A stretch of 64,000 bases of DNA from Catenovulum maritimum (lineage in GTDB: Bacteria; Pseudomonadota; Gammaproteobacteria; Enterobacterales; Alteromonadaceae), in contig NZ_KQ130485.1 in assembly GCF_001050375.1 (NCBI RefSeq), forward strand, positions 62,001-126,000, read 5' to 3'. Positions 30,340-41,364 of the stretch are shown here, piece after piece (the first letter of the stretch is position 1; each line of letters starts with the position of its first letter). Under the pieces are notes generated by a model, which saw nothing but the letters and a program-made list of their open reading frames with translations, made no database searches and was not told the DNA's origin. The position numbers and the translations under genes are program-made.

Positions 30340-31704
30340 TTATATAACTTTTGAGAATTTGGCTTGATTAGATTTATTCAAATAAATATCAAACACACTC
30401 GCTATGCTTCTTGCAAAAAAGCGTCCTTCTCGTTTTATCCTAACCAGCTTATCTTCATTTACTTCTACTAAATTATCCTGTGTAAACTTTGCTAATGCTT
30501 CAATTTCACTTTCAAAATATTTTCTATCTTCAATGTTATATTTTCGTTCAATTTCTTTAAGATTAACTTCAAGGTTACACAATAAATCTTTGATCACTTC
30601 TGCTCTAATTTTATCATCTTGGTTTTTAAACATGTTCGAAATTATCGGTGCTTTTCCCTCATCAATTTGGCTGGCATACTCTGTCAAAGATTTTGTATTT
30701 TGGAACATAACATCGCCAATTTGAGATATTGATGAAACACCTAAGCCTAACAATGCTTGATTACCATGAGTCGTATAACCTTGAAAATTACGATGTAACT
30801 TACCTTCAGCTAAAGCCTTAGCAAGTTTATCTTCTGGTTTAGCAAAATGATCTATCCCAATATATACATAACCCGCATCACTCAATGTTTCAATTGCCAT
30901 TAGTTGAATAGCGAGTTTAACTTCGCTGTTAGGTAAGGTTACATTTTTAATTTTATTTTGTTCTGGAAATCGTGCTGGCAAATGAGCGTAATTAAATAGT
31001 GAAATTCTATCTGGGGCTAACGTAATGACTTTATCCAACGTCTGTTTAAAACTAAATTCCGTTTGGTATGGTAAGCCATAAATTAGATCAAGGTTATATG
31101 TTACCTCTTGATATTTATTCATCACAGCCACTATCTCTTCTATTTGTTCTAGAGACTGTACTCTGTTAATTGCGATCTGAGTTTCCTGACTAAAATCTTG
31201 AATGCCAAAACTAAATCTATTAAATCCCAATTTAATTAGATCTTCTAATCTCTCGCCGTTAACAGTTCTTGGATCAACTTCTATGTTTAACTCTATATCA
31301 CCAACCATTTCAAAGTTATTTTTAACTTCATTAACTAAAGCTATTAGCTGATGGTTTGCCAAAAATGTTGGAGTGCCGCCACCAAAATGGATTTGTTTTA
31401 CACTATATGCTTTAAATTCTTCAGCCCATATTTTTATTTCTTGTTTAAGCTGTTCAACATATGGATCGCTTTTATCTGTATTTCTCGCAATTTGTTTATG
31501 GCAGCCGCAGTAATAGCACAGCTTTTTACAAAACGGAATATGCATATAAATAGACAGTTCGCCCTGCCCTGTTTTAATGTTTTCTAGAATTGCAGGTTTA
31601 TTTACATCTAATTTTAGTTCTAGTGCAGTTGGATAAGACGTATATCTTGGACCATTCAAATTATGCTTTTTGATAAGCGGATATAAATTTTGTAAATTTA
31701 GCAT
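30340..31704 (-). CDS. hemN: Oxygen-independent coproporphyrinogen III oxidase HemN
   Basis: Radical-SAM enzyme that decarboxylates coproporphyrinogen III to protoporphyrinogen IX without oxygen, in the cytoplasm. The radical-SAM cluster Cys59-x3-Cys63-x2-Cys66 sits in PFCKKLCYYCGC. GPRYTSYPTA (18-27) and the SAM glycine patch HFGGGTPTFL are typical of true HemN rather than HemW. Length 454 matches. Upstream lies a near-perfect FNR box in class II position, so anaerobic induction is expected. hemH lies elsewhere in this window. Confidence 0.95.
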   Translation of the reverse strand: MLNLQNLYPLIKKHNLNGPRYTSYPTALELKLDVNKPAILENIKTGQGELSIYMHIPFCKKLCYYCGCHKQIARNTDKSDPYVEQLKQEIKIWAEEFKAYSVKQIHFGGGTPTFLANHQLIALVNEVKNNFEMVGDIELNIEVDPRTVNGERLEDLIKLGFNRFSFGIQDFSQETQIAINRVQSLEQIEEIVAVMNKYQEVTYNLDLIYGLPYQTEFSFKQTLDKVITLAPDRISLFNYAHLPARFPEQNKIKNVTLPNSEVKLAIQLMAIETLSDAGYVYIGIDHFAKPEDKLAKALAEGKLHRNFQGYTTHGNQALLGLGVSSISQIGDVMFQNTKSLTEYASQIDEGKAPIISNMFKNQDDKIRAEVIKDLLCNLEVNLKEIERKYNIEDRKYFESEIEALAKFTQDNLVEVNEDKLVRIKREGRFFARSIASVFDIYLNKSNQAKFSKVI

Positions 31705-31733
31705 CTAATATAACCCCACATATTGATTTCATT

Positions 31734-31774
31734 AGTATACTTATTGCTATAAGTCACTCATTGATATCGATCAT
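31734..31774 (-). promoter_or_regulatory. FNR-type class II promoter of hemN
   Basis: On the minus strand a TATACT -10 hexamer (31739-31734) lies downstream of a palindrome at 31761-31774, which reads TTGATATCGATCAT on the plus strand. That matches the FNR consensus TTGAT-N4-ATCAA at 9 of 10 positions. The box centre falls about 41 bases before the expected transcription start, the class II activator position. hemN is a classic FNR-dependent gene in gammaproteobacteria. Confidence 0.75.
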
Positions 31775-31987
31775 TAAATACCCCTTAATCCTAACTAATT
31801 TATGTATCATTTATTTTCTAATCTTTATTTATACTTCTATTTCAGCTCCATTTGATGACTAAATACCATAATACGAGTAAACAATTATAGAAAGTTATAA
31901 GCTGTTTTGAATTTATTAGCTAAACACTTTGTTGGTTGAGTAAGCCAAATGCTGCTAATAATCTAATTAACCCCCTAATACTAATCA

Positions 31988-32411
31988 GAATTTTAATCTT
32001 GTTTAACCGCATCAGATACCTTTTTCTGACTATATGTTCAGCCATTATCCATCTATAGATACTCAGCAAAATTGCATTTAAATAGCTTTGATTAGAGCTT
32101 AGATGAGTTAAAACGGATCAAGGAAGGAAAGGTATTACTAAGTTTTGGTGGGCATTATATGGATGGTTTAAGGGGCTTATTAAGGATGTAAATTTTCATA
32201 ATTGTTTAGATTTTTCCCTCACACTTGAAATGAGATTCTAACCATAGACCTTAGCTTAGCAACGCCTGATAACATAGATGCCATTTACCAAGCTGAGTTA
32301 TACAAATATTGGTAAACTTATGGCTATGCACATTTACCTAGAATCAGTGTTCCAATACACAATTATAAATTTGATATACAGCAGGTTTTATTGCATAAAA
32401 AAGGCGACTAG
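31988..32411 (+). pseudogene. Decayed periplasmic-binding-protein gene (C-terminal remnant)
   Basis: Conceptual translation gives fragments matching the C-terminal third of the intact binding protein at 25575-26687. Frame one (from 31988) reads through TASDTFF and LKRIKEGKVLLSFGGHYMDG, against VPGDSIA and the ISGQQ..NYGGQYLDG region of the intact protein. A shifted frame at 32185 gives DVNFHNCLDF, and a third from about 32236 gives TPDNIDAIYQAELYKYW and NYKFDIQQVLLHKK. It has stops at 31994, 32027, 32093 (where the intact gene has Trp) and after YKYW, plus two frameshifts. The 5' two thirds are not recognisable. The alignment is by eye. Confidence 0.6.
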
Positions 32412-32422
32412 TTAGTCGCCTT
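32397..32422 (-). terminator. Rho-independent terminator of the dnaA-dnaN-recF-gyrB run
   Basis: A perfect 10-bp stem AAGGCGACTA / TAGTCGCCTT with a 2-base loop and a T-run on the minus strand, 32 bases after the gyrB stop. The 3' end of the binding-protein remnant overlaps it. Confidence 0.85.
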
Positions 32423-32454
32423 ATATCTATTATTGTTATTCAGACTTCAATTAA

Positions 32455-34875
<2,421 letters not shown>

Positions 34876-34889
34876 TTATTAAGCCTTTC

Positions 34890-35990
34890 TCAATTTAGTA
34901 GTTCACCATGTTTCACGTGAAACACTGAATACCCAAAGTTAGTAACTTGTTTAATTAGCTCTAAATCTTTTTCAATACAGGTGAAAAACATTTGATTACC
35001 GACATTATTACAAATTGAAAAAGCATTTTTGATTGACTCAAAATCTAATTCAGCAGCAATATCATCCAGTAACCAAATACAGTTCTTATCCGTATTTTTA
35101 GAAATAACATTTTCTGCAGCAAGTAGCATAGCTAGAACATAGCGTTTGCATTCGCCGCGAGACAATATATTTTTCACAGAAACAGAATTGAGTTCTAATA
35201 TCAAATCATCTCGGTGTACACCGAAACAAGTTGTTTTTCGTTTTATTTCTGTTTCAAGATTTCTAGCTAATATATCTTTTAATTCTAGTTCTGAATTCCA
35301 ACCTAACTTGTAAATTAGCTCAGGATTAAAATTAAATTTACTAGATTCAACCTGGATATAACTATTCTGAAATTCATGATTTAATAAACCAATAATTTCA
35401 GCACGGTAAGACTGAATCTGTAAATTTAACTCTATAAATTGCGATGTCCATGCATGTATCTGCTTTCTATCACCTAGCCTTAAAGCATGGTTTCTTTGCT
35501 CTAAAACTTTATCAAAATCTCTATATGTTTGAGCGACTAACTCAGATTGTTTCACGTGAAACACTAGCCAATCTATAAACTTTCTTCTGATACTCGGACC
35601 AGCTTCAATTAAATCGATAGAATCAGGCGTGAAACTAATAATAGGAAATTGACTTGAGAGTTGGCTAAGACGTTTGGCTTTAACTCCACCAATTCTAATT
35701 TCATTGTCACCCGACTTAGATTTTTTAATGCCAAAATTCTTCTGAACTTTATCTGCACCAGCATTTTGAGAAGAAGAAAAAACAACTAGGTCTTTTTGTT
35801 CAAATTGAATTACTTCACTAATTTTAGATTTTCTAAAAGTACGACCAAAACCTAAAAAATGTATAGCTTCTAAAATTGATGATTTACCACTACCATTATC
35901 ACCGACAATAATATTACATCTTTGATGCGGGCGAATTTCTAATTTAGAAATATTTCTAACCCGCTCAATCATCAATTTTTCAATGAACAT
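34890..35990 (-). CDS. recF: DNA replication/repair protein RecF
   Basis: SMC-like ATPase that loads RecA at gaps with RecO/RecR. Walker A GDNGSGKSS (about residue 30), signature region LSRGECKRYVLAMLLA and Walker B IWLLDDIAAELD are visible. Length 366. Two perfect 16-bp parS palindromes lie inside the coding sequence and are read as FHVK both times (VFHVKQSEL mid-gene and VFHVKHGELLN at the C-terminus). The C-terminal tail may therefore be shaped by the DNA site. It lies 10 bp after dnaN. Confidence 0.95.
   Translation of the reverse strand: MFIEKLMIERVRNISKLEIRPHQRCNIIVGDNGSGKSSILEAIHFLGFGRTFRKSKISEVIQFEQKDLVVFSSSQNAGADKVQKNFGIKKSKSGDNEIRIGGVKAKRLSQLSSQFPIISFTPDSIDLIEAGPSIRRKFIDWLVFHVKQSELVAQTYRDFDKVLEQRNHALRLGDRKQIHAWTSQFIELNLQIQSYRAEIIGLLNHEFQNSYIQVESSKFNFNPELIYKLGWNSELELKDILARNLETEIKRKTTCFGVHRDDLILELNSVSVKNILSRGECKRYVLAMLLAAENVISKNTDKNCIWLLDDIAAELDFESIKNAFSICNNVGNQMFFTCIEKDLELIKQVTNFGYSVFHVKHGELLN
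34909..34924. promoter_or_regulatory. parS: parS centromere site 1
   Basis: Perfect 16-bp palindrome TGTTTCACGTGAAACA, the canonical chromosomal parS bound by ParB, located in the last codons of recF. parA/parB lie at 54.8-56.6 kb in the same window. Confidence 0.95.
35548..35563. promoter_or_regulatory. parS: parS centromere site 2
   Basis: Second identical palindrome TGTTTCACGTGAAACA, inside recF 639 bp from the first. No further copy was found in the window. Confidence 0.95.
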
Positions 35991-36000
35991 TTATAAAATT

Positions 36001-37104
36001 TTATAATCTCATTGGCATAACAACATAAACAGAACTATCGTCTAAGTTGTCTTCAATTAATGCACTACTGTTTGCGTCGCCTAAAGTAATCTTAACTTCG
36101 TCAGACTCTAATGCATTTAACACATCAATTATGTATGCGACGTTAAAACCAATCTCTAATTCAGCACCTTGATAATTAACTTCTACAATCTCTTCCGCAA
36201 CTTCCTGCTCCGGGTTAGTTGCTGTAATAGTTAATTCAGAGTCTGCTAAATTTAATCTAACACCTCGGAATTTTTCATTTGATAAAATGGCAGCACGAGT
36301 AAAAGCTTGCTTGATATAAGACTTATCAGCAACAATCTCTTTATCACCACCTTTAGGCAAAACGCGGCGATAATCAGGGAAACGACCATCGACTAATTTA
36401 CTAGTAAAAGTAAAGTTAGTGCTATTTAGTCTTATGTGGTTAGATCCAACTGAGATATAAACATTATCATCTGTGTCTTCGATTAAACGGCTAATCTCAG
36501 TAACACCTTTACGTGGGATAATAACTTGGCTTTCTTCTAATGTTTCATTTTCAAGCACAGTTCTAGTTAAAGCTAATCTGTGTCCGTCTGTAGTAACACA
36601 TCTTAGTTCTGAACCAGAAGTTTCAAGAGAAAGACCATTTAAATAATAACGTACGTCTTGATTAGCCATAGAGAAAGCAGTCTTCTCTATCATATGCTTT
36701 AATTCACTTTGCTTGATTGCAAAATTAATCTCACTTTGCCATTCTTCTAAGTTAGGGAACTCTGAAGCTGATAACGTTGATAGTGAGTATTTACTTCGGC
36801 CAGAACGAATTTTTAATTTTTCATCTTCGAAGGTAAATTCAATTAAAGATGAATCACTTAAACCACGACATATATCAAACAATTTTTTAGCGGGTACTGT
36901 AATTTTACCATCATCAGATGCTTGGACTAATTCAACAGAAGCGATTAACTCTACTTCTAAGTCTGTACCTGTAATAGATAAAACCCCATCCGAAATTTCT
37001 AATAAAACATTAGATAAGATAGGTAATGTATGTCTACGTTCAACTGTGCCTGTAGCAAGTTGCAAAGGTTTTAGTATGTCTTCTCGGCTAACTGAAAATT
37101 TCAT
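36001..37104 (-). CDS. dnaN: DNA polymerase III beta sliding clamp
   Basis: Ring-shaped processivity clamp of the replicative polymerase. Three repeated clamp folds span 367 residues. Landmarks are RHTLPILSNVLLE near the N-terminus, TDGHRLALT in the middle and the C-terminal YVVMPMRL that forms part of the protein-binding cleft. The frame is open to ATG 37119, but the E. coli start aligns with MKFSVSRED at 37104, which I take. Either way the gene starts within about 25 bp of the dnaA stop. Confidence 0.95.
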   Translation of the reverse strand: MKFSVSREDILKPLQLATGTVERRHTLPILSNVLLEISDGVLSITGTDLEVELIASVELVQASDDGKITVPAKKLFDICRGLSDSSLIEFTFEDEKLKIRSGRSKYSLSTLSASEFPNLEEWQSEINFAIKQSELKHMIEKTAFSMANQDVRYYLNGLSLETSGSELRCVTTDGHRLALTRTVLENETLEESQVIIPRKGVTEISRLIEDTDDNVYISVGSNHIRLNSTNFTFTSKLVDGRFPDYRRVLPKGGDKEIVADKSYIKQAFTRAAILSNEKFRGVRLNLADSELTITATNPEQEVAEEIVEVNYQGAELEIGFNVAYIIDVLNALESDEVKITLGDANSSALIEDNLDDSSVYVVMPMRL

Positions 37105-37124
37105 ATTATTATTATCCATTTGCT

Positions 37125-38531
37125 TTAAGAAGAAAGCGTTCTAACTAAATTAGAAAAATCTTCTTTTATATCATGAGTTGTTTCGCGTAATTCTGTTACT
37201 TTACGACAAGCATGCAATACGGTTGTATGGTCTCGTCCACCAAATGCAGCACCTATTTCAGGCAAGCTATGATTAGTCAGCTCTTTAGATAATGCCATTG
37301 CAATTTGTCTCGGCCTAGCAACACTTCGGCTTCGACTTTTCGATGACATATCAGCAACCTTGATTTTATAGTATTCAGCTACCGTTTTTTGGATGTTGTC
37401 TATTGTAACGAGTTTTTCTTGTAATGCGAGCATGTCTCGCAAAGCTTCTTTAGTAAAATCAATAGTTACCGCTTTTCCAGTGAAATTAGCATTGGCAATA
37501 ACTCGATTTAAAGCCCCTTCCAAATCTCTGACATTTGAGCGTAATCTTTTCGCGATGAAAAAAGCCACCTCATGTGGTAAATCAAAATTACTTTCGTGTG
37601 CTTTTTTCATTAATATGGCAACACGGGTTTCTAGCTCTGGCGGCTCAATAATAATGGTTAAACCCCAGCCAAAGCGAGATTTTAATCTTTCTTCAACCCC
37701 ATCGATTTCTTTCGGGTATCTATCACTGGTTAATATGATTTGATGATTACTTTCTAATAACGCATTAAAAGTGTGAAAAAATTCTTCTTGTGACCTTTCT
37801 TTACCAGCAAAAAATTGAATATCATCTATTAATAAAGCATCAACAGAACGATAATGTCGCTTCCATTCTTCGATAGAATTAGTTTGAATCGCTTTAACCA
37901 TATCTTGAACAAAACGTTCAGAATGCATGTAAACTACTTTTGCATCTGGATTTCTTTGTCTAATTTCATTTCCGACAGCATGCATCAAATGGGTTTTACC
38001 TAAGCCTGTCGAACCATATAAAAATAGTGGATTAAAAGCAGTGCCCGGATTATCTGCGACCTGGCTTGCAGCAGCTCGTGCTAGTTGATTAGATTTACCT
38101 TCAACAAAATTATCAAACACATAACTTTCTTTAAGGTTAGAAGTTAAAGTTTGCGGTGGCGTTTGCCCTATTTGAGTAACATTATTAGTGTTATTAAAAT
38201 TTGTTCCACTTGGACTCGAGTTTTGACCATTAGAAGGCGCAAAATTATTGCCAACTTGTAGAGTTGGGTTTGCTACAGGAGCAGCGGCGCGTGACCCAAC
38301 TTCCATTTTTAAGTTTGGTTTATTAGTACCGGCAAGCTCAGTCAGTAATTCATTTATACGATCGGCATATTTATCGCGAACCCAATCTAAAACAAATTTA
38401 TTAGGCGCAAATAATACTAAATCATTATTAATGGCTTGAACCTGAAGTGGTCTCACCCACATATTATATTGTTGTGATGGCAACTCGCTCTGCAGTGTTT
38501 CCAGACAATTTTGCCATAAGCTCTCAGACAA
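37125..38531 (-). CDS. dnaA: Chromosomal replication initiator DnaA
   Basis: AAA+ initiator that binds DnaA boxes and opens oriC. Domain I (residues 1-80, WVRPLQ) binds helicase/DiaA. Domain II is a long Gln/Asn/Thr-rich linker (about 90-135). Domain III has Walker [10 protein letters not shown] and Walker [10 protein letters not shown]. Domain IV ends with the DnaA signature [15 protein letters not shown]. At 468 residues it is normal. DnaA boxes lie in its upstream region, so autoregulation is likely. It heads the dnaN-recF-gyrB run. Confidence 0.97.
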   Translation of the reverse strand: MSESLWQNCLETLQSELPSQQYNMWVRPLQVQAINNDLVLFAPNKFVLDWVRDKYADRINELLTELAGTNKPNLKMEVGSRAAAPVANPTLQVGNNFAPSNGQNSSPSGTNFNNTNNVTQIGQTPPQTLTSNLKESYVFDNFVEGKSNQLARAAASQVADNPGTAFNPLFLYGSTGLGKTHLMHAVGNEIRQRNPDAKVVYMHSERFVQDMVKAIQTNSIEEWKRHYRSVDALLIDDIQFFAGKERSQEEFFHTFNALLESNHQIILTSDRYPKEIDGVEERLKSRFGWGLTIIIEPPELETRVAILMKKAHESNFDLPHEVAFFIAKRLRSNVRDLEGALNRVIANANFTGKAVTIDFTKEALRDMLALQEKLVTIDNIQKTVAEYYKIKVADMSSKSRSRSVARPRQIAMALSKELTNHSLPEIGAAFGGRDHTTVLHACRKVTELRETTHDIKEDFSNLVRTLSS

Positions 38532-38576
38532 CTTGAGCTCTCCATTTTATAAAGCGGAGAAGGATTTTTTCAAACT

Positions 38577-38585
38577 TTATCCACA
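38577..38585 (+). promoter_or_regulatory. DnaA box in the dnaA upstream region
   Basis: Perfect consensus TTATCCACA, 46 bp upstream of the dnaA start. Together with the inverted box at 38729 it probably mediates autoregulation of dnaA. Confidence 0.8.
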
Positions 38586-38728
38586 AGTGCAAGTTAGACT
38601 TTTATCTAAAACATAAATAAACCAAAACAAAGGGGTAAACCATTGAAATTTAAAAGCTATATTTTTAATATCTTTTTCGTCTAATAAGCAGTAAAAAGAT
38701 CCATAAAAATTATGAATTGAAAATCAGA

Positions 38729-38737
38729 TGTGGATAA
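38729..38737 (-). promoter_or_regulatory. DnaA box in the dnaA-rpmH region
   Basis: Perfect consensus on the minus strand (TGTGGATAA on plus), 144 bp from the first box. The rest of the 38532-38865 spacer is AT-rich and I saw no gene in it. Confidence 0.8.
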
Positions 38738-38779
38738 ACAAGATAAAAAATATTAGTTATACATATTTAACAATAAAAC

Positions 38780-38808
38780 TTGTAGTTTAATAATGTATTT
38801 GGTATATT
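38780..38808 (+). promoter_or_regulatory. rpmH promoter
   Basis: TTGTAG and TATATT hexamers separated by 17 bp, followed at once by the GC-rich stretch GCGCGCCCC. Such a GC-rich discriminator is characteristic of growth-rate/ppGpp-controlled ribosomal promoters (established for E. coli). It lies 57 bp before rpmH. Confidence 0.7.
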
Positions 38809-38865
38809 GCGCGCCCCTTTAAAGGTGTTAGTGCCAGTGGCACAAACTTAATTGGAAATATTGCA

Positions 38866-39000
38866 ATGAAACGTACTTTTCAACCTAGCAACTTAAAGCG
38901 TAAGCGTAATCACGGTTTCCGTGCGCGCATGGCAACTAAATCTGGTCGTCAAATTTTAGCACGTCGTCGTGCTAAAGGACGTAAAGAATTAAGTGCTTAA
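38866..39000 (+). CDS. rpmH: 50S ribosomal protein L34
   Basis: 44-residue, very basic ribosomal protein of the large subunit. It starts [19 protein letters not shown] and ends GRKELSA, near-identical in pattern to E. coli L34. The start is fixed by the invariant N-terminus. It leads the conserved rpmH-rnpA-yidD-yidC-mnmE run and diverges from dnaA, the standard gammaproteobacterial arrangement. Confidence 0.97.
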   Translation: MKRTFQPSNLKRKRNHGFRARMATKSGRQILARRRAKGRKELSA

Positions 39001-39013
39001 TCGCAATAAGTAA

Positions 39014-39373
39014 GTGAGTAGCTACACTTATAAGCGGGAGCTTAGATTACTAACTCCCGCCGACTTCCAAAACGTTTTCAATTCCAATCCGAAAAAATTT
39101 TCCTGTCGTTTATATACCATTCTTGCTTGTAAAAATAACTTTGAACAACCGCGTTTAGGCTTTACTGTTTCTAAAAAGAAAGCAAAAAGAGCTGTAGATA
39201 GAAATGCTCTTAAGCGTGTCGTTAGAGAAGAATTTAGATTACAACAGCATGAACTACCTAATTTTGATATGGTTTTTATTCCAAAAATGGGTATAACCAA
39301 TGCAGACAATCAAATGTTACGACATGAATTAAGTTACACGTGGAAAAAATTAAAGCGATTTTTGGCAAAATAA
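39014..39373 (+). CDS. rnpA: Ribonuclease P protein component
   Basis: Basic protein cofactor of RNase P, which matures tRNA 5' ends. The RNR signature is present as [16 protein letters not shown], with [15 protein letters not shown] at the N-terminus and [14 protein letters not shown] in the core. Length 119. It starts at GTG 39014, 13 bases after rpmH; no ATG precedes the conserved region. The 3' end overlaps yidD by 34 bases. Confidence 0.95.
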   Translation: MSSYTYKRELRLLTPADFQNVFNSNPKKFSCRLYTILACKNNFEQPRLGFTVSKKKAKRAVDRNALKRVVREEFRLQQHELPNFDMVFIPKMGITNADNQMLRHELSYTWKKLKRFLAK

Positions 39374-39603
39374 TTAGTTTGCCATTCATTATATTGATTA
39401 AATTATATCAATATCTAATTAGTCCATTGCTTGGACCACGTTGTCGCTTTCAACCAACATGCTCAAATTATGCATTAATTGCAATTAATCGACATGGATT
39501 GCGAATTGGTGGTTGGTTAACTATCAAACGCGTTATAAAATGTCACCCATTATCAGCTGGCGGCTACGATCCAGTCCCAGATTCAAAAACCAAAGAGAAA
39601 TAA
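39340..39603 (+). CDS. yidD: Membrane protein insertion efficiency factor YidD
   Basis: Small 87-residue protein that assists YidC-mediated membrane insertion. The conserved core [20 protein letters not shown] with its three-cysteine pattern (CRFQPTC plus [14 protein letters not shown]) is unmistakable. The N-terminal amphipathic helix is [16 protein letters not shown]. It starts with a GTG inside the end of rnpA and is translationally coupled; yidC follows after 6 bases. Confidence 0.93.
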   Translation: MEKIKAIFGKIISLPFIILIKLYQYLISPLLGPRCRFQPTCSNYALIAINRHGLRIGGWLTIKRVIKCHPLSAGGYDPVPDSKTKEK

Positions 39604-39609
39604 AGATTT

Positions 39610-41253
39610 ATGGAATCGCAAAAAAGTTTTCTATTAATTGGACTCGCCTTTGTAAGTTACCTTTTGTGGGAACAATGGCAACTAGATCAAATGCCACCTC
39701 CAGCACCAGTAACTGAACAAGTTCAACAGGCAGCTAAAGTGAAAGCAGTCGCTTCTGCCAATGCTGTTAGTTCAGGTGAAATGCCAGTTTCGTCAAATGC
39801 TATTGCTACAACAGAAGAAGTTGTCAGTACTTCAAGTATTTGGGTAAAAACAGACGTTATTGAAGCACAAATTAATTTACTTGGTGGAGATGTAACAACA
39901 GTTAAGCTTTTAAATTACCCTAAAGAGAAAGATGGCGAAGAAGCATTTGAAGTTTTATCTGAATCAGGTAAAGATTTATTTCATGCTCAATCAGGTTTAG
40001 TTGGTGTAAATGGCCCAGATGCAAATCCTAAAGGTCGTCCTTTATATACCGCAAAAGCCGACAGCTATATTTTAGCAGGCGACTCTTTAGTCGTTCCTTT
40101 ATCTTTTGTAACCGAAGACGGCTTGGTTATTACTAAAACCTTTACTTTTAGCCAAGGTCAATATGATGTAAAGATTGATTTTAACGTTCAAAACCAATCT
40201 GACTCTGTAAAAAATGTTCAGTTATTCTCTCAGTTTAAGCAAACTGTCTTTGAGACCCAAGGTAGTATGATGATGCCAACCTACCATGGTGCAGCGTACT
40301 CAACTCATAACGAAACTTACGAAAAAATTGATTTTGACGACATTTTTGATGGCAACTTAAAAGAAAATAGTAATGGTGGCTGGATAGCCATGATTGAACA
40401 TTATTTTGTTGCTGCTTTCATTCCAGCTGCGACAGATCAAATCGAAATTTCAACTCGAGCTTTATCAGGCAGACAAGCTTTAATTACATATAAAAATGAA
40501 GCGGTAAATATTGCGCCTAATAGTTCACAAGTTTTAACGACTAGACTATACGCTGGCCCTAAAGATCAAGATGCACTTGCTAAATTAGCAGAGCATTTAG
40601 ACTTAACAGTTGATTACGGTTTCTTATGGTTTATCTCTCAGCCTTTATTTGCTCTACTAATCTTTTTGCAAGGCATAGTAACAAACTGGGGTGTCGCTAT
40701 TATCTTGATCACTATTATTGTGAAAGGTGCTATGTATCCGTTAACTAAGAAGCAATACACTTCAATGGCTAAATTACGTAAATTACAGCCTAAGTTAACT
40801 GAACTTAAAAACCGTTGTGGCGATGACAAACAAAAGTTTTCTCAGGCTATGATGGAGCTATACCGCAAAGAAAAAGTAAACCCTATGGGTGGCTGTTTAC
40901 CATTGTTAATTCAGATGCCTATTTTCCTTGCGCTATATTGGGTGTTTGTAGAAAGTGTTGAATTACGTCATGCTGAATTTGCATTATGGATCCACGATTT
41001 ATCTCAATTAGATCCCTACTATGTTTTACCTATCTTAATGGGTGTCAGTATGTTTGTAATGCAGAAATTACAACCAACACCTATGCAAGATCCGGTACAA
41101 CAGAAGATATTCCAGTACATGCCTGTCATGTTTACTTTCTTCTTCTTATGGTTCCCAGCAGGTCTAGTATTATATTGGTTAGTCAGTAATATAATTTCAA
41201 TTATACAAATGCTGTACATCAATAAGTCGATTGAGAAACAAGGCTTAAAATAA
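39610..41253 (+). CDS. yidC: Membrane protein insertase YidC
   Basis: Inner-membrane insertase/chaperone working alone or with SecYEG. N-terminal membrane helix (LLIGLAFVSYLLWEQW), then a large periplasmic beta domain (about 60-330), then the five-helix Oxa1 core. The positively charged hydrophilic-groove arginine region and the GGCLPLLIQMPIFLALYWV motif are visible. At 547 residues it has the usual proteobacterial length. A strong terminator follows. Confidence 0.96.
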   Translation: MESQKSFLLIGLAFVSYLLWEQWQLDQMPPPAPVTEQVQQAAKVKAVASANAVSSGEMPVSSNAIATTEEVVSTSSIWVKTDVIEAQINLLGGDVTTVKLLNYPKEKDGEEAFEVLSESGKDLFHAQSGLVGVNGPDANPKGRPLYTAKADSYILAGDSLVVPLSFVTEDGLVITKTFTFSQGQYDVKIDFNVQNQSDSVKNVQLFSQFKQTVFETQGSMMMPTYHGAAYSTHNETYEKIDFDDIFDGNLKENSNGGWIAMIEHYFVAAFIPAATDQIEISTRALSGRQALITYKNEAVNIAPNSSQVLTTRLYAGPKDQDALAKLAEHLDLTVDYGFLWFISQPLFALLIFLQGIVTNWGVAIILITIIVKGAMYPLTKKQYTSMAKLRKLQPKLTELKNRCGDDKQKFSQAMMELYRKEKVNPMGGCLPLLIQMPIFLALYWVFVESVELRHAEFALWIHDLSQLDPYYVLPILMGVSMFVMQKLQPTPMQDPVQQKIFQYMPVMFTFFFLWFPAGLVLYWLVSNIISIIQMLYINKSIEKQGLK

Positions 41254-41272
41254 AGTCTAGTTAATAGATATT

Positions 41273-41306
41273 AAAAGGCGACGCTATAACCAGTGTCGCC
41301 TTTTTT
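41273..41306 (+). terminator. Rho-independent terminator after yidC
   Basis: Stem AAAGGCGAC / GTCGCCTTT with a 12-base loop and a T-run, 20 bases after yidC. Confidence 0.85.
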
Positions 41307-41364
41307 GTTTCTGTTATTCGCCTTCTGTTATAATTAACCTCATTTATTCGCTTTAGGTTTTTCT

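Noticed and set aside
34876-34889. Separate gyrB promoter
   Set aside because: The 14-bp spacer cannot hold one; any promoter would lie inside recF and none was evident.
36713-37144. 143-residue plus-strand frame opposite dnaN
   Set aside because: Shadow of the clamp gene, no coding signature.
38532-38865. Main oriC at the dnaA-rpmH spacer
   Set aside because: Only two DnaA boxes and no GATC cluster; the hemH-mnmG spacer has more boxes, ten GATC sites and a conserved position.
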